DNA of 64,000 nucleotides, taken from positions 20,948 through 84,947 of the forward strand of contig NZ_JAHAFS010000013.1 of the NCBI RefSeq assembly GCF_018374135.1, read 5' to 3'. Position numbers and translations under genes: made by a program. Source of the stretch: Campylobacter gracilis (GTDB lineage: Bacteria > Campylobacterota > Campylobacteria > Campylobacterales > Campylobacteraceae). Positions 35,015 to 43,485 of the stretch are shown here, one piece after another; within the stretch, counting starts at the first letter, position 1; every line of letters begins with the position of its first letter. The notes under the pieces were generated by a model. That model saw nothing but the letters and a program-made list of their open reading frames with translations. It was not told the origin of the DNA and made no database searches.

Positions 35015-35596
35015 CTACAAAATTTTAATTCTATTGCCCTTTAATTTCACTATTTTTTTGTCATTTACGAGCTTCGTAATCGCCTGGGAGACGTTTTGTC
35101 TGGGTGCTCCGAGCAGGCTTGCCAGCGTCATTATATTAAAGGGGAGCTCCACGATCTTATCTGCGTTTGCGATGCGATTTAAGAAATTTAAAATCCGCGT
35201 CTGGATTTTCGCAAAGACGATCTCTTTAATTAAAATCCGCTGCGAGTAGATATTTTTAATAAGCGCGTTTATGATCGAGCTTGTAAACTCGTCTCCAAGC
35301 AACCCGAAAAGCTCCGAGATATTGATCTGCAGCGTCTCGCAGTCGCTTAAAATTTCAAGGCTCGTGTTTTTATCCAAGCAGACGTAGGCGCCGCTTCTTA
35401 CGAAGCTAAAGATAAATTCCTTGCCGTTTTCGTAGCAGTTTAGCTTCGCCCTGCCGTGCAGCAGAATGATAAATTTAAACTTCTGAGCGTAGATCACATC
35501 GCCGCGAGCGTAGCTTTCGCGCCTAAATTTAGCAATCCGCTCTTTACTTAAAAAGTCGAATTTCTCGCTGTAATCGTTATTTAATCTATCTATCAT
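35015..35596 (-). CDS. Crp/Fnr family transcription regulator
   Basis: 193 residues from ATG 35596 (AAAGAG before it; an ATG at 35611 has no ribosome site). N-terminal cyclic-nucleotide-type beta barrel (ESYARGDVIYAQKFKFIILLHGRAKL, NGKEFIFSFVRSGAYVCL), a long dimer helix, and a winged helix ending in LASLLGAPRQNVSQAITKLVNDKKIVKLKGNRIKIL. It has few Cys and lacks the Fe-S cysteines of Fnr (Cys only in NCYENG and DCETLQ), so it senses something other than oxygen by Fnr chemistry. Divergent from the cytochrome/molybdoenzyme operon, whose promoter carries a matching inverted repeat, so it is the probable activator. Confidence 0.78.
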   Translation of the reverse strand: MIDRLNNDYSEKFDFLSKERIAKFRRESYARGDVIYAQKFKFIILLHGRAKLNCYENGKEFIFSFVRSGAYVCLDKNTSLEILSDCETLQINISELFGLLGDEFTSSIINALIKNIYSQRILIKEIVFAKIQTRILNFLNRIANADKIVELPFNIMTLASLLGAPRQNVSQAITKLVNDKKIVKLKGNRIKIL

Positions 35597-35644
35597 AGCA
35601 GCTCTTTGCATAAAATTTCACGTAAATTTTACATAAAAAGGATA

Positions 35645-35691
35645 AATTCGTCGCAATCGCGACAAATTTAAATTTATCTTTGATTTATAAT
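35645..35691 (+). promoter_or_regulatory. Class II-type activator site and -10 of the first Tor module
   Basis: AATTcGTCGC (35645-35654) - AATC - GCGACaAATT (35659-35668) is a two-sided repeat with one mismatch; its GTCGC-N4-GCGAC core follows the N4 spacing of Crp/Fnr sites. The -10 TATAAT is at 35686-35691, putting +1 at about 35698 and the repeat's centre at -41.5. The regulator gene lies directly divergent. Confidence 0.55.
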
Positions 35692-35723
35692 TCGCGTTAA
35701 AGACAACCTAGAAAGGATACTTT

Positions 35724-36290
35724 ATGAGGAAAATTTTTATCTCATTTATCTGTGCGTGTTCGCTTTTCGGCGGCGAGGTAATCTCTAAAACCGCTACGAT
35801 CTCGCAAGACGGCAAAGCAATCGGCGAGGCTGAAATTTTAACACCGATCGAGGTGATATCCAGCGAAGGCGGCATTACCAAGATTAAAATTAAAGGCGTC
35901 GTGAGCGAAAACTATCAGCTTCAGATCCAAAAAAATATGAAAGAGGCCGAAATTTACGCGATTTTTACGAATGAAGCCGAAGCAAATTTTAAAAAGGGCA
36001 AAAAGCTCGAGGACGATTACGGCGAGATCTGGTATGAGGCGGAGGGGATTTACGAGATCAGTTCGGATGCCGTAGCTAAGGACGCTAAGGCTCTTTATGC
36101 GGAGGCAAAGACAAACTACGAGCAGATCTGCTCGGCCTGCCACCGCCTGCATGAGCCAAAGAGTTTCACGGCAAATCAGTGGCCTGCAAATTTACAAGAG
36201 ATGATCAATGCAAACTACGTAGCGCTCGAGGGCGACGAGCTAAATTTGATCATAAAATACCTACAACACAACGCGAAAAAACCTGAATGA
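35724..36290 (+). CDS. Monohaem cytochrome c of the S/N-oxide reductase pair
   Basis: 188 residues, ATG 35724 after AAAGGA. Signal peptide to ~17. The first ~120 residues are a domain without haem, with a KIKIKGVVSENYQLQ beta pattern. Haem site C136-x-x-C139-H140 (ICSACHRLHEP), then a TorC-like C-terminal tail (FTANQWPANLQEMINAN...) with a methionine that can ligate iron. It probably passes electrons from the quinol pool to the molybdoenzyme that follows, as Cj0265c with Cj0264c in C. jejuni (comparison from memory). Nine to fourteen bases to the next gene, so cotranscribed. Confidence 0.85.
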   Translation: MRKIFISFICACSLFGGEVISKTATISQDGKAIGEAEILTPIEVISSEGGITKIKIKGVVSENYQLQIQKNMKEAEIYAIFTNEAEANFKKGKKLEDDYGEIWYEAEGIYEISSDAVAKDAKALYAEAKTNYEQICSACHRLHEPKSFTANQWPANLQEMINANYVALEGDELNLIIKYLQHNAKKPE

Positions 36291-36303
36291 TAAAGGAGAT
36301 CAG

Positions 36304-38751
36304 ATGAAAAGGCGAGACTTTTTAAAGGCAGGGATTTTAGGCGCAAGCGCAGCAAGCGCTAGCAGGATTGAGGGGGTAACACAGACGATTTTTGATAACA
36401 AAAAGGTATTCGGCGCGAACAGATTCGGTACTTTTTGGCTAAATTTAAACTCGTCGCAGATCGTTTCGGTAAGCGAATTCGAGGGCGATAAATTTCCAAA
36501 CACTATGAATTACAGCTTGCCCGATAATATCCAAAACGAAAACCGCGTGCTCTATCCGATGGTGCGCAAAAGCTATCTAAAGGCAAAAGGCGCGGCAAAG
36601 AGCGAACTACGCGGCAAAGAGGAGTTCGTGCGCGTTAGCTGGGACGTCGCGCTTGATCTAGCGGCGAAGGCTTTGAAAGAGAATTTCGACAAATACGGCG
36701 CCGAGGCGATCTACGGCGAGTGCTACTGGTGGGGCGGTAGCGGCAAGATCGGCTGGGGACGCACTGTAGCGCACCGAATGCTTAAAATTTTAGGCGGCTA
36801 CGTAGAGGAAAGCGGCGATTACTCCACCGGCGCGGGGCTCGTCATTATGCCTCACGTGCTTGGCTCAAGCGCCGTTTATGACGCGCCTACTACGTGGAAA
36901 GCGATCGTCAAAAACGCCAAAAACGTCGTATTTTGGGGCACCGATCCTGTGGTAACCAATCAAATTTCATCCATTCCGCCTACGCACGACGGCTATATCG
37001 GCATGCAAGAGCTTAAGAAATCAGGCATCAAAATCTACAGCGTAAACGTGATGAGAAACGACACCGCGCGCTACTTTGGCAGCGAAGATATCATTGTGCG
37101 CCCTAACACCGACACCGCACTCATCATCGGTATGTGCCATTATCTGTTTACGAACAACCTCTACGACGAGGAATTTATCAAAAAATATACCGTCGGATTT
37201 AATAAATTTAAAGCGTATTTTCTAGGCGAGAGCGATAAAATCGTAAAGGACGCAGCTTGGGCGAGCAAAATTTGCGGGCTTAGCGAGGAGGCTATTGCGA
37301 AATTTGCTACGGCGCTTGCAAAGGAGCCGAGCACGATTTTAATCGGTCGCGGTTTGCAACGCGCCGATCACGGCGAGCAGCCTTTCTGGGCGCTCGTGGC
37401 GCTTAATGCGATGCTAGGGCATATCGGCAAGGAGGGTCTCGGCTTTGAATTTAGCCTAGGCTACGGCTCTGCGGGCGCTACGAATAAAGTGGCTCCGATT
37501 TTAAAGGGACTTAGCACTCGTATAGATGAAAAATACGAAAACACGGGCTCTGCGCCTTGGAAAAGTGCGAAAAACATTACCATCCCATCCTCTCGCAGCA
37601 TCGAGGCGCTGGAGCATCCGGGCAAGCAGATCGACTACGACGGCACTAAAATCAAGCTACCGCATATGAGGGTCGCTTATATGGCGTGCGGATCGATGTT
37701 TACGCGCCATCAAGACGTGAATAATATCGTCAAGCAGTGGCGTAAATTTGATACCGTTATCACCGCCGAGCCTTACTGGACGAGCACGGCGAAGCTTAGC
37801 GATATCGTGCTTCCCGTCGCCGTCGAGGTCGAGCGCAACGACATCAACCAAACCGGCGCTACGGGCGAATATATAGTCGCTTACAGGCCCGCAATCGAGC
37901 CGATGGGCGAGAGCAAGAGCGACTTTTGGATCTGCGAGCAGATCTGCAAGCGCTGGGGATACGGCGAGGTCTTTAGCGAGGGCAAGGATGAGCTAGGATG
38001 GATGAAGGAATTCTACGCCGATGCCGTAGAGCAAGCTAAAGGTCTAAATATAACGATGCCTAGCTTTGAGGAATTTTACGATAAAGGCTTCGTGCGCTTT
38101 GAAAAGGACGACGAGAGTAGCGCGCTATATACGCGCCTTGCGGCATTCCGCGAAAATCCCGCCAAAAACCGCCTAGGCACGCCGTCAGGAAAGATTGAGC
38201 TTTACTCGCCCGTAATCGCTAAGATGGGCTATGCCGACTGCCCGCCGATGCCTACTTGGATTGAACCGAAAGAGTGGCTAGGGGATGCGAAAAAGACGGT
38301 GAAGTACCCGATTCACATCGTAAGCCCGCACTCTCGCTACCGCTTGCACAGCCAGCTAAATAACTCGATCATTAGAAATTTTGCCGAGGTTAGCGGCAGA
38401 GAGCCCGTGCTCATCAATCCAAAAGACGCCGAGGCGCGCGGGCTTGCGAACGGCGACATCGTACGCGTTTTCAACGACCGCGGCGAAATTTTAGCGGGCG
38501 TGCTCGTCACCGACATCGTGCCCGAGCGCGTCGCAGCGATCTGCGAAGGCGCGTGGTACGATCCCGAGGTTTGGGGCGAAAAAAGTCTCTGCCAACACGG
38601 CTGCGTAAACGTGCTTACGTTTGACAAGGGCACGTCAAGTCTCGCGCAAAGCAACTCAGCTCACACCGTGCTTGCTCAAATCGAGAAATTTAAGGGGGAG
38701 ATTAAGCCGATTACGGCGTTTGGTAAACCTAAAATTTTGCAGTCGCTATAA
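36304..38751 (+). CDS. Periplasmic molybdopterin S-/N-oxide reductase (TorA/BisC family), copy 1
   Basis: 815 residues. Twin-arginine signal KRRDFLKAGILGASA. Molybdopterin-guanine-dinucleotide protein without an N-terminal Fe-S motif, as in TorA, BisC and DorA. The serine ligand of the Mo is in SGDYSTGAGLVIMPH; further words are NTDTALIIGMCHYLF, GRGLQRADHGEQPFW, SRYRLHSQLNN and LINPKDAEARGLANGDIVRVFN. C. jejuni Cj0264c has the same opening as I recall. It reduces TMAO, DMSO or related oxides with electrons from the cytochrome just upstream. A stem-loop follows after about 40 bases. Confidence 0.88.
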   Translation: MKRRDFLKAGILGASAASASRIEGVTQTIFDNKKVFGANRFGTFWLNLNSSQIVSVSEFEGDKFPNTMNYSLPDNIQNENRVLYPMVRKSYLKAKGAAKSELRGKEEFVRVSWDVALDLAAKALKENFDKYGAEAIYGECYWWGGSGKIGWGRTVAHRMLKILGGYVEESGDYSTGAGLVIMPHVLGSSAVYDAPTTWKAIVKNAKNVVFWGTDPVVTNQISSIPPTHDGYIGMQELKKSGIKIYSVNVMRNDTARYFGSEDIIVRPNTDTALIIGMCHYLFTNNLYDEEFIKKYTVGFNKFKAYFLGESDKIVKDAAWASKICGLSEEAIAKFATALAKEPSTILIGRGLQRADHGEQPFWALVALNAMLGHIGKEGLGFEFSLGYGSAGATNKVAPILKGLSTRIDEKYENTGSAPWKSAKNITIPSSRSIEALEHPGKQIDYDGTKIKLPHMRVAYMACGSMFTRHQDVNNIVKQWRKFDTVITAEPYWTSTAKLSDIVLPVAVEVERNDINQTGATGEYIVAYRPAIEPMGESKSDFWICEQICKRWGYGEVFSEGKDELGWMKEFYADAVEQAKGLNITMPSFEEFYDKGFVRFEKDDESSALYTRLAAFRENPAKNRLGTPSGKIELYSPVIAKMGYADCPPMPTWIEPKEWLGDAKKTVKYPIHIVSPHSRYRLHSQLNNSIIRNFAEVSGREPVLINPKDAEARGLANGDIVRVFNDRGEILAGVLVTDIVPERVAAICEGAWYDPEVWGEKSLCQHGCVNVLTFDKGTSSLAQSNSAHTVLAQIEKFKGEIKPITAFGKPKILQSL

Positions 38752-39247
38752 AATTTAGCGCGTCGTCTTTTAAGCGTCTTTGAATGAGCTAGAAAATTTC
38801 GCCCCGCGACAGACTAATTGCCTAGTCTTGGGGCGAAATTTTCGTCGCAACATTCAAATTCATCTTAAAATACTTCCGCCCATCTTTTTGCGTTAAAATT
38901 TTGTAATCTGTCAAATTTGAGCGCAAATTTACCTCTTTCGTATGACGAATTTATCGTGCGGAGTGGCTAAGCAGGCAAATTTAAAATTTTAACTCCCGCT
39001 ATGGCTAAATTTAAAACTTAGCAGCAGGCGATCCTAATAAATTTCATGCTCGTTCGCTTGCTATCGCGGTGCGCTAACAAGCTTTGCGTACGCCGAAGTG
39101 CAAATTAAAGCGTAAAATCAAAATGTAAAATTGAAGTAGAATTTTAAGCGCCCTACTTCGTTTTTTACTTGCAGTAGGGCGAATTTGCTTAAAGTAGTGA
39201 ACTAAAGCTAGACGAAAATTATCCACACCTTGGATCTATTATCTTGC
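38752..39247. other. Spacer between copy 1 reductase and tpx
   Basis: Apart from the stem-loop at 38792-38843, I saw no gene. AT-rich words recur; the two flanking genes converge. Confidence 0.4.
38792..38843 (+). terminator. Stem-loop after first Tor module
   Basis: GAAAATTTCGCCCC (38792-38805) pairs with GGGGCGAAATTTTC (38830-38843); an inner AGACT/AGTCT extends the stem. It lies 40 bases after the reductase stop. No long T-run follows, so factor-assisted termination or a two-way role is possible. Confidence 0.6.
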
Positions 39248-39772
39248 TCAGTTAGAGCAGCTGTTACGAGCGACGAGCTCCGCAAAATCTAGCGCTGCGT
39301 CGTAGTCGGGCTCAGAGGCTATGTCGCTTACGAGCTCTTTATAAACCACAACGCCTGCGGTATCTATGACGAAGATTGCTCTGGCGCTGAGACCTGCTAA
39401 TGCGCCGCTGGCGATGAGGGTGCCGTAGCGGCGGCAAAATTCCTTATCGCGGAAATCGCTTGCAACGCGTAGATTTTTTATCCCTTCAGTCGTGCAAAAC
39501 CTCCCCATCGCAAACGGTAAATCCATTGAAACGACGATTACTTCGGTGTTAGGAAGCGATGCGGCGCGCTCGTTGAACTTGCGTGCCTCCGTCGCGCAGA
39601 CGGGCGTATCTAGCGACGGCACGGCGGCGATGATTTGCACGTGCTTGCCGCTAGCGATCTCGATTTCGCTTAAATCTTGAGCTACTAAGCGCACTTGTGG
39701 CGCGCGATCGCCTAGATTTATCTCTTGCCCGCTTAGCTCTACAGGCTTTCCTTGGAATGTTACTTTTGGCAT
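39248..39772 (-). CDS. tpx: Thiol peroxidase Tpx
   Basis: 174 residues, ATG 39772 after AAAGGAC. Peroxiredoxin fold with peroxidatic Cys59 in SLDTPVCATEARKF and resolving Cys93 in PFAMGRFCTTEGIKN, spacing as in other Tpx (C60/C94-type). It reduces H2O2 and lipid hydroperoxides with thioredoxin, in the periplasm or cytoplasm; there is no signal peptide, so it acts in the cytoplasm by this reading. A third Cys lies in KEFCRRYG and one near the end. Confidence 0.94.
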   Translation of the reverse strand: MPKVTFQGKPVELSGQEINLGDRAPQVRLVAQDLSEIEIASGKHVQIIAAVPSLDTPVCATEARKFNERAASLPNTEVIVVSMDLPFAMGRFCTTEGIKNLRVASDFRDKEFCRRYGTLIASGALAGLSARAIFVIDTAGVVVYKELVSDIASEPDYDAALDFAELVARNSCSN

Positions 39773-39861
39773 TTTTGTCCTTTGTTTTGAATTTGTAGCG
39801 GCGAATATACAAAAATTCCTTAAATTTCAGGTAAAATTGCTTTAAAAATCAAGGAGAGCAG

Positions 39862-41325
39862 ATGGGCGAAGATATTTGGGGCGGCAGCAGCAATCCTGCA
39901 TCGCTAGCCAGTATAAGACGTAAAAGTGACGAAGAGAAAAAGCCCCTGGATGAGAAGCCACAGGAGCAACCTGAGAATTTGGATTTAGCGCAAGAAGAAC
40001 TTGCGGCGGATGATACTAGCGAGCAAAATTCTGCGACTCAGAATTCTATAGAGCAAAATTCTACTTTTACAAAACAGAATTTCACACCACAAAATTCTGC
40101 GGAGCAAAATTTAGCTTTTGAAGCTCAAGACTCGGATGAAGAAAATTCTATTTTGCGAGATTCCATTGCGACAGGCTCTGGCGAACAAGATTCTAAGGCT
40201 AAAAGCTCGAATTCTACTGAAAATGCTGCGAACTCGCAGAATTCCACTTGGCAAAATTCAGCTTCCTCAAATTCCGATAGAATTAGCTCTACGCAAAGCT
40301 CAGCTAAGGCTTACGATCTAAATAAAGCCTACGTATTTTATATGTTCCTCGGGCCTTTCGGCGCGCATAGATTTTATCTTGGGCGTATAATTTCCGCGAT
40401 TTTTCAGCTTTTAGGCGGCTTACCATTTCTCATCTGGCTTTTTTTAGTAGTGGTTACCGTCATGTGGACGAGTATAGAAGGTAACGAGCTGTTAGCACTT
40501 ATAAACTCGTCTCGTCCGGATTTGGGCGTGCAAGCATCAGACCTAAAGGATATAGAGCAGGGCTTTTTTCATTTTATGGTTATTTTCTCGGTGCCTAATG
40601 TTTTGTTTTTAATCTGGCTTATTAGCGACTTTTTTAGGTTGCCTGATATGGTGCGAAAGCTAAATGTATCCGTGGGTGTGGGAGATATTACCTATCTTTA
40701 TGCGGACGATGTTATGGAATGTGGCGAGAGTCTATCTAATGCCGAAACCGCTCTTTATGTAGCATTTGGACTTGAGGTACTAAGTGCAGTGAGTGGATAT
40801 ATTAAAAATGCGGACAAGGCTGGTGCACTACAAGGTATCGGGATTATTTTGGTAATATGTTTAGCTGTAGGGCTATATTTTTTAGCGCGCGCAATACGCA
40901 GCACGGATTTGCTATCAAATGCTGCGATTGCTGGAGTTTTTTCGACTATAAGTGCGTTAATCATCGTATTTATAGGCTTTGGGCTTTTTAAGCCTTCTGT
41001 CTTTGCACTGTGTATTTCTTGCGTGTGCATGTTGGTATATTTGATTTATCGGTTATTAATTAGCAAGGAGCTTTATGATTGTAGTGGCGAGAAAGACTAT
41101 TTGAGAGCGTTTTATGTTATCGCAGCTACGGAGATGATAACTCTAGTTCTTGCGATACTTGGCTCGCAGCTTTTAGTTCTAGTATCCACCATAGGTCAGG
41201 TTGTCGCAGCAGTTCTAAATGTTTCAGCGGTTTATGGCACTAGGGAGGTTGCTGCTTCAAAAGGTGGCTACGATCTAGCGCATCTGGCGTATCACGTAAG
41301 GCAGATGAACAGACGGGAGTTTTAG
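39862..41325 (+). CDS. TM2-domain membrane protein with Asn/Gln/Ser-rich N-terminus
   Basis: 487 residues, ATG 39862 after AAGGAGA. Residues 1-~150 are a disordered Ser/Asn/Gln/Glu stretch with a repeating QNS unit (EQNSATQNSIEQNS...), written by AAAATTCT words. Then a TM2 core (KAYVFYMFLGPFGAHRFYLGRIISAIFQLLG, with the G..G.HRFYLG motif) and several more helices to the C-terminus (DLAHLAYHVRQMNRR). The long extra helix region (residues 250-470) suggests an extended TM2 relative. No role known. A DUF805 protein follows in the same direction. Confidence 0.75.
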   Translation: MGEDIWGGSSNPASLASIRRKSDEEKKPLDEKPQEQPENLDLAQEELAADDTSEQNSATQNSIEQNSTFTKQNFTPQNSAEQNLAFEAQDSDEENSILRDSIATGSGEQDSKAKSSNSTENAANSQNSTWQNSASSNSDRISSTQSSAKAYDLNKAYVFYMFLGPFGAHRFYLGRIISAIFQLLGGLPFLIWLFLVVVTVMWTSIEGNELLALINSSRPDLGVQASDLKDIEQGFFHFMVIFSVPNVLFLIWLISDFFRLPDMVRKLNVSVGVGDITYLYADDVMECGESLSNAETALYVAFGLEVLSAVSGYIKNADKAGALQGIGIILVICLAVGLYFLARAIRSTDLLSNAAIAGVFSTISALIIVFIGFGLFKPSVFALCISCVCMLVYLIYRLLISKELYDCSGEKDYLRAFYVIAATEMITLVLAILGSQLLVLVSTIGQVVAAVLNVSAVYGTREVAASKGGYDLAHLAYHVRQMNRREF

Positions 41326-41350
41326 GTACTTAAATTTAAGGGGCGATTAG

Positions 41351-41356
41351 TATAAT
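41351..41356 (+). promoter_or_regulatory. -10 box before DUF805 gene
   Basis: TATAAT at 41351-41356, about 30 bases before the ATG at 41385 (AAAAGGAG). Confidence 0.45.
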
Positions 41357-41384
41357 CCTACATTATTTAAAAAAGGAGTTTAAA

Positions 41385-41828
41385 ATGACTTTTATGGAGT
41401 CTGTGCAAACTTGCATAAAGCAAAAATACGCCGCATTTAGCGGGCGAGCATCGAGGTCGGAGTACTGGTGGTTTTTTCTATTTACCGTGCTTGGCGGGAT
41501 TGTTTTGAGCTTGATAGATGGCGTCTTAGGCACTACGATAGGGTACAATCAAATAATAGCCGGCAAAATCGTCCATCAAGAAATCGGCATTATAGATGCG
41601 CTTTTTCAGCTGGCTATGCTAGTGCCAGCCATCGCCGTATCAGTCAGGCGACTACATGACACGGATAGAAGCGGCTGGTTTTTTCTGCTTATTTTAACGC
41701 CGATCGTGGGTGCTTTTTTCGGCGATATCGGGCTTTTGGTATCATTTGTGGGTTGGATAGTGCTGCTTGTATTTTTCGTGCAGCGCGGCGATAGCGGGTC
41801 CAATCGCTTCGGATACGATCCGCTATGA
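41385..41828 (+). CDS. DUF805 family membrane protein (YhaH-like)
   Basis: 147 residues, ATG 41385 after AAAAGGAG. Four membrane helices; the family opening AFSGRASRSEYWWFFLF and the motif RRLHDTDRSGWFFLLILTPIVG are both present, and the end RGDSGSNRFGYDPL is the standard DUF805 C-terminus. Function unknown; inner membrane. A 26-bp palindrome follows. Confidence 0.88.
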   Translation: MTFMESVQTCIKQKYAAFSGRASRSEYWWFFLFTVLGGIVLSLIDGVLGTTIGYNQIIAGKIVHQEIGIIDALFQLAMLVPAIAVSVRRLHDTDRSGWFFLLILTPIVGAFFGDIGLLVSFVGWIVLLVFFVQRGDSGSNRFGYDPL

Positions 41829-41846
41829 CAAAGCTCTAAAGCTTTG

Positions 41847-41872
41847 CGGAATTTTAGAATTCTAAAATTCCG
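41847..41872. repeat. Perfect 26-bp palindrome (CGGAATTTTAGAA-type)
   Basis: CGGAATTTTAGAA followed by its exact complement. Same word family as the palindromes at 31616-31643 and 58541-58556. It lies 19 bases after the DUF805 stop and may act as a terminator. Confidence 0.7.
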
Positions 41873-42006
41873 TGCAGATAAAATTCTTTGTATCACCACG
41901 CAAAATTCTACGCATAAGCACTTTGTAGCGGTAAATTTTTCTTCAAATAAGCTTTTCAAATCCTCTTTAATTGATTGCCGTTATCTGTAACTTAGAATTT
42001 TTATAT

Positions 42007-42012
42007 TATAAT
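42007..42012 (+). promoter_or_regulatory. -10 box of hutX
   Basis: TATAAT at 42007-42012, with start predicted near 42019 and an AAAGGA site at 42035-42040 before ATG 42046. Confidence 0.5.
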
Positions 42013-42045
42013 GGCTTTCAAAATTTTATTTTAGAAAGGATGAAA

Positions 42046-42558
42046 ATGAAAGAGAGAATCGAGGCGCTGTTCGCGCAAAATCCTAAAATTTCGATCGCGC
42101 AGATCTGCAAGGAGCTAGGCGCGAAGGAGATCGACGTGCTGCTAAACCTGCCCGAGCGCTTCGGAAAGAGCGCGAACGGCGATAAATTCTGCGAAGTCAT
42201 CAAGGAGCTTGAGGGCTGGGGCGAGGTGCTTTTCGTAAAAAATACGCCGAGCTTCATCATCGAGTTTAAAACCAAGATCCCAAGCGGCAAGAGCGCGCGC
42301 GGATATTATAATTTCGGCATGGGCGCAAACGGCGATGAGGCGTATGGGCTGGGCATTTTGGGGGGTCATCTAAAGACGGATGAGATCGATAAGATCATCC
42401 TCGTGACGCAGACTTTCATGGGGATGCTCTCGAAATTCGTGGGCTTTTACGACAAAGCGGGCGAGAATATCTTTAAAATTTACGTCTCGCGCGATGAGAA
42501 AGGACAGCTTCTAGCCGAGCAAGATGCGAAATTTGAAGCGCTAAAAGCCGCGATTTAG
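42046..42558 (+). CDS. hutX: Cytosolic haem-binding protein HutX/ChuX-like
   Basis: 170 residues from the ATG at 42046 (AAAGGA at 42035-42040; the ATG at 42040 overlaps that site). Opening RIEALFAQNPKISIAQICKELGAKEIDVLLNLP is the ChuX/HutX N-terminal helix-turn region, and the core has haem-family words GKSARGYYNFGM, GGHLKTDEIDKIILVTQTFMGMLSKFVGFYD. Role in relatives: accept haem imported by Hut/Chu transporters and hand it to the haem oxygenase. A nine-base stem AGCGCTAAA/TTTAGCGCT spans the stop codon. No haem-import genes lie in this window. Confidence 0.8.
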   Translation: MKERIEALFAQNPKISIAQICKELGAKEIDVLLNLPERFGKSANGDKFCEVIKELEGWGEVLFVKNTPSFIIEFKTKIPSGKSARGYYNFGMGANGDEAYGLGILGGHLKTDEIDKIILVTQTFMGMLSKFVGFYDKAGENIFKIYVSRDEKGQLLAEQDAKFEALKAAI

Positions 42559-43485
42559 CGCTCACACAAAACTCGTCTTGCGCGGTTTGCGTAAAATTTG
42601 CTCTTGTCGGGTATTTAGGCTTGATCTCGCCTTTTGCGCGCGAGATCAAATCCGTAAAATTCTACTGCGAAATAACACTGCGCGCACTCTTGCGGGTTTG
42701 CGCGCAAAATCGATCCGCGCCGCCGCCTTATTTATCTCCCGCCTGTGCGCATTTATGGTTTTGATCTGCGGCGTAGAATCGCCTCCTTTTCTCGCCGCCT
42801 TCATTTAAAATCGATCTTGTCGGTTTAATTTACCAAACCGACTTTAGCGCGCGGGAATTGTTTTTCGAATTTGACGCAGGATCGTCCTTTTCTTCATTTC
42901 ATCCCAAGCGCGCGCAGTATCTTGGGCGCAAAGAGTTTGAATTTAAACGGGCTTGCGGCAGGGCGAATTAAACGGATAAAATTTAGTCGGAGGATTTGTG
43001 CAGCGGCGTTTTTAACGGCCTCAAATTTTAAATTTTAAATTTGCTGCGCCGCGCCGCTAGCTTTATTCTATCTTATCACGCCGGGTTCCGTTCTACCGCG
43101 CCTATCTTCTGCCGCATCTCGTCTTGCTCCGCTTGTGACGTCCCGCTTCGCGCCCCGTTCGTTTTTTAAAAAGCGGCGTGCGACCTAGATAAAACCGCCC
43201 TACTTCGGATCAAAATTTTATTTTTCCTCAAAGCAGACTCGAATAAAGATAAAATTTTATAAAATCTATCATTTTAATTTCATATCTCAAAAACTTTCCG
43301 CCGCCACGCAAAGAGCGACAAATTTTAAAATTGAAATTTTATACGTTAAGCTTAAAGCCTACAAAACTCCGATATTTAGGACAATGCAGACCTGAATTTT
43401 TATCTTTTACTGCTATAATTCTCTCATAAATTTAAATCTTAAGATTAAAAAGTATTCTTAAGAATTTTATAAGACGGAGGAGATC
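42559..43485. other. Long gene-free spacer before second Tor module
   Basis: No credible gene; a 76-codon frame at 42578-42808 lacks a ribosome site or family. A hairpin GTCGGTTT/AAACCGAC lies at 42819-42842. The 3' end holds the promoter and CTTAAG palindromes of the module at 43486. Confidence 0.4.
43414..43465 (+). promoter_or_regulatory. Promoter with twin CTTAAG palindromes, second Tor module
   Basis: -10 TATAAT at 43414-43419 (start near 43426). Two exact 12-bp palindromes follow: AATCTTAAGATT at 43435-43446 and ATTCTTAAGAAT at 43454-43465, centres 19 bases apart, close to two helical turns, so a dimeric protein could bind both from one face. Being in the leader, they suit a repressor. 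An imperfect TTTAGG/CCTGAA repeat is centred at about -40.5. Confidence 0.5.

Noticed and set aside
42578..42808. 76-codon plus-strand frame after hutX
   Set aside because: No ribosome site or recognisable family, lies in a stop-rich spacer.
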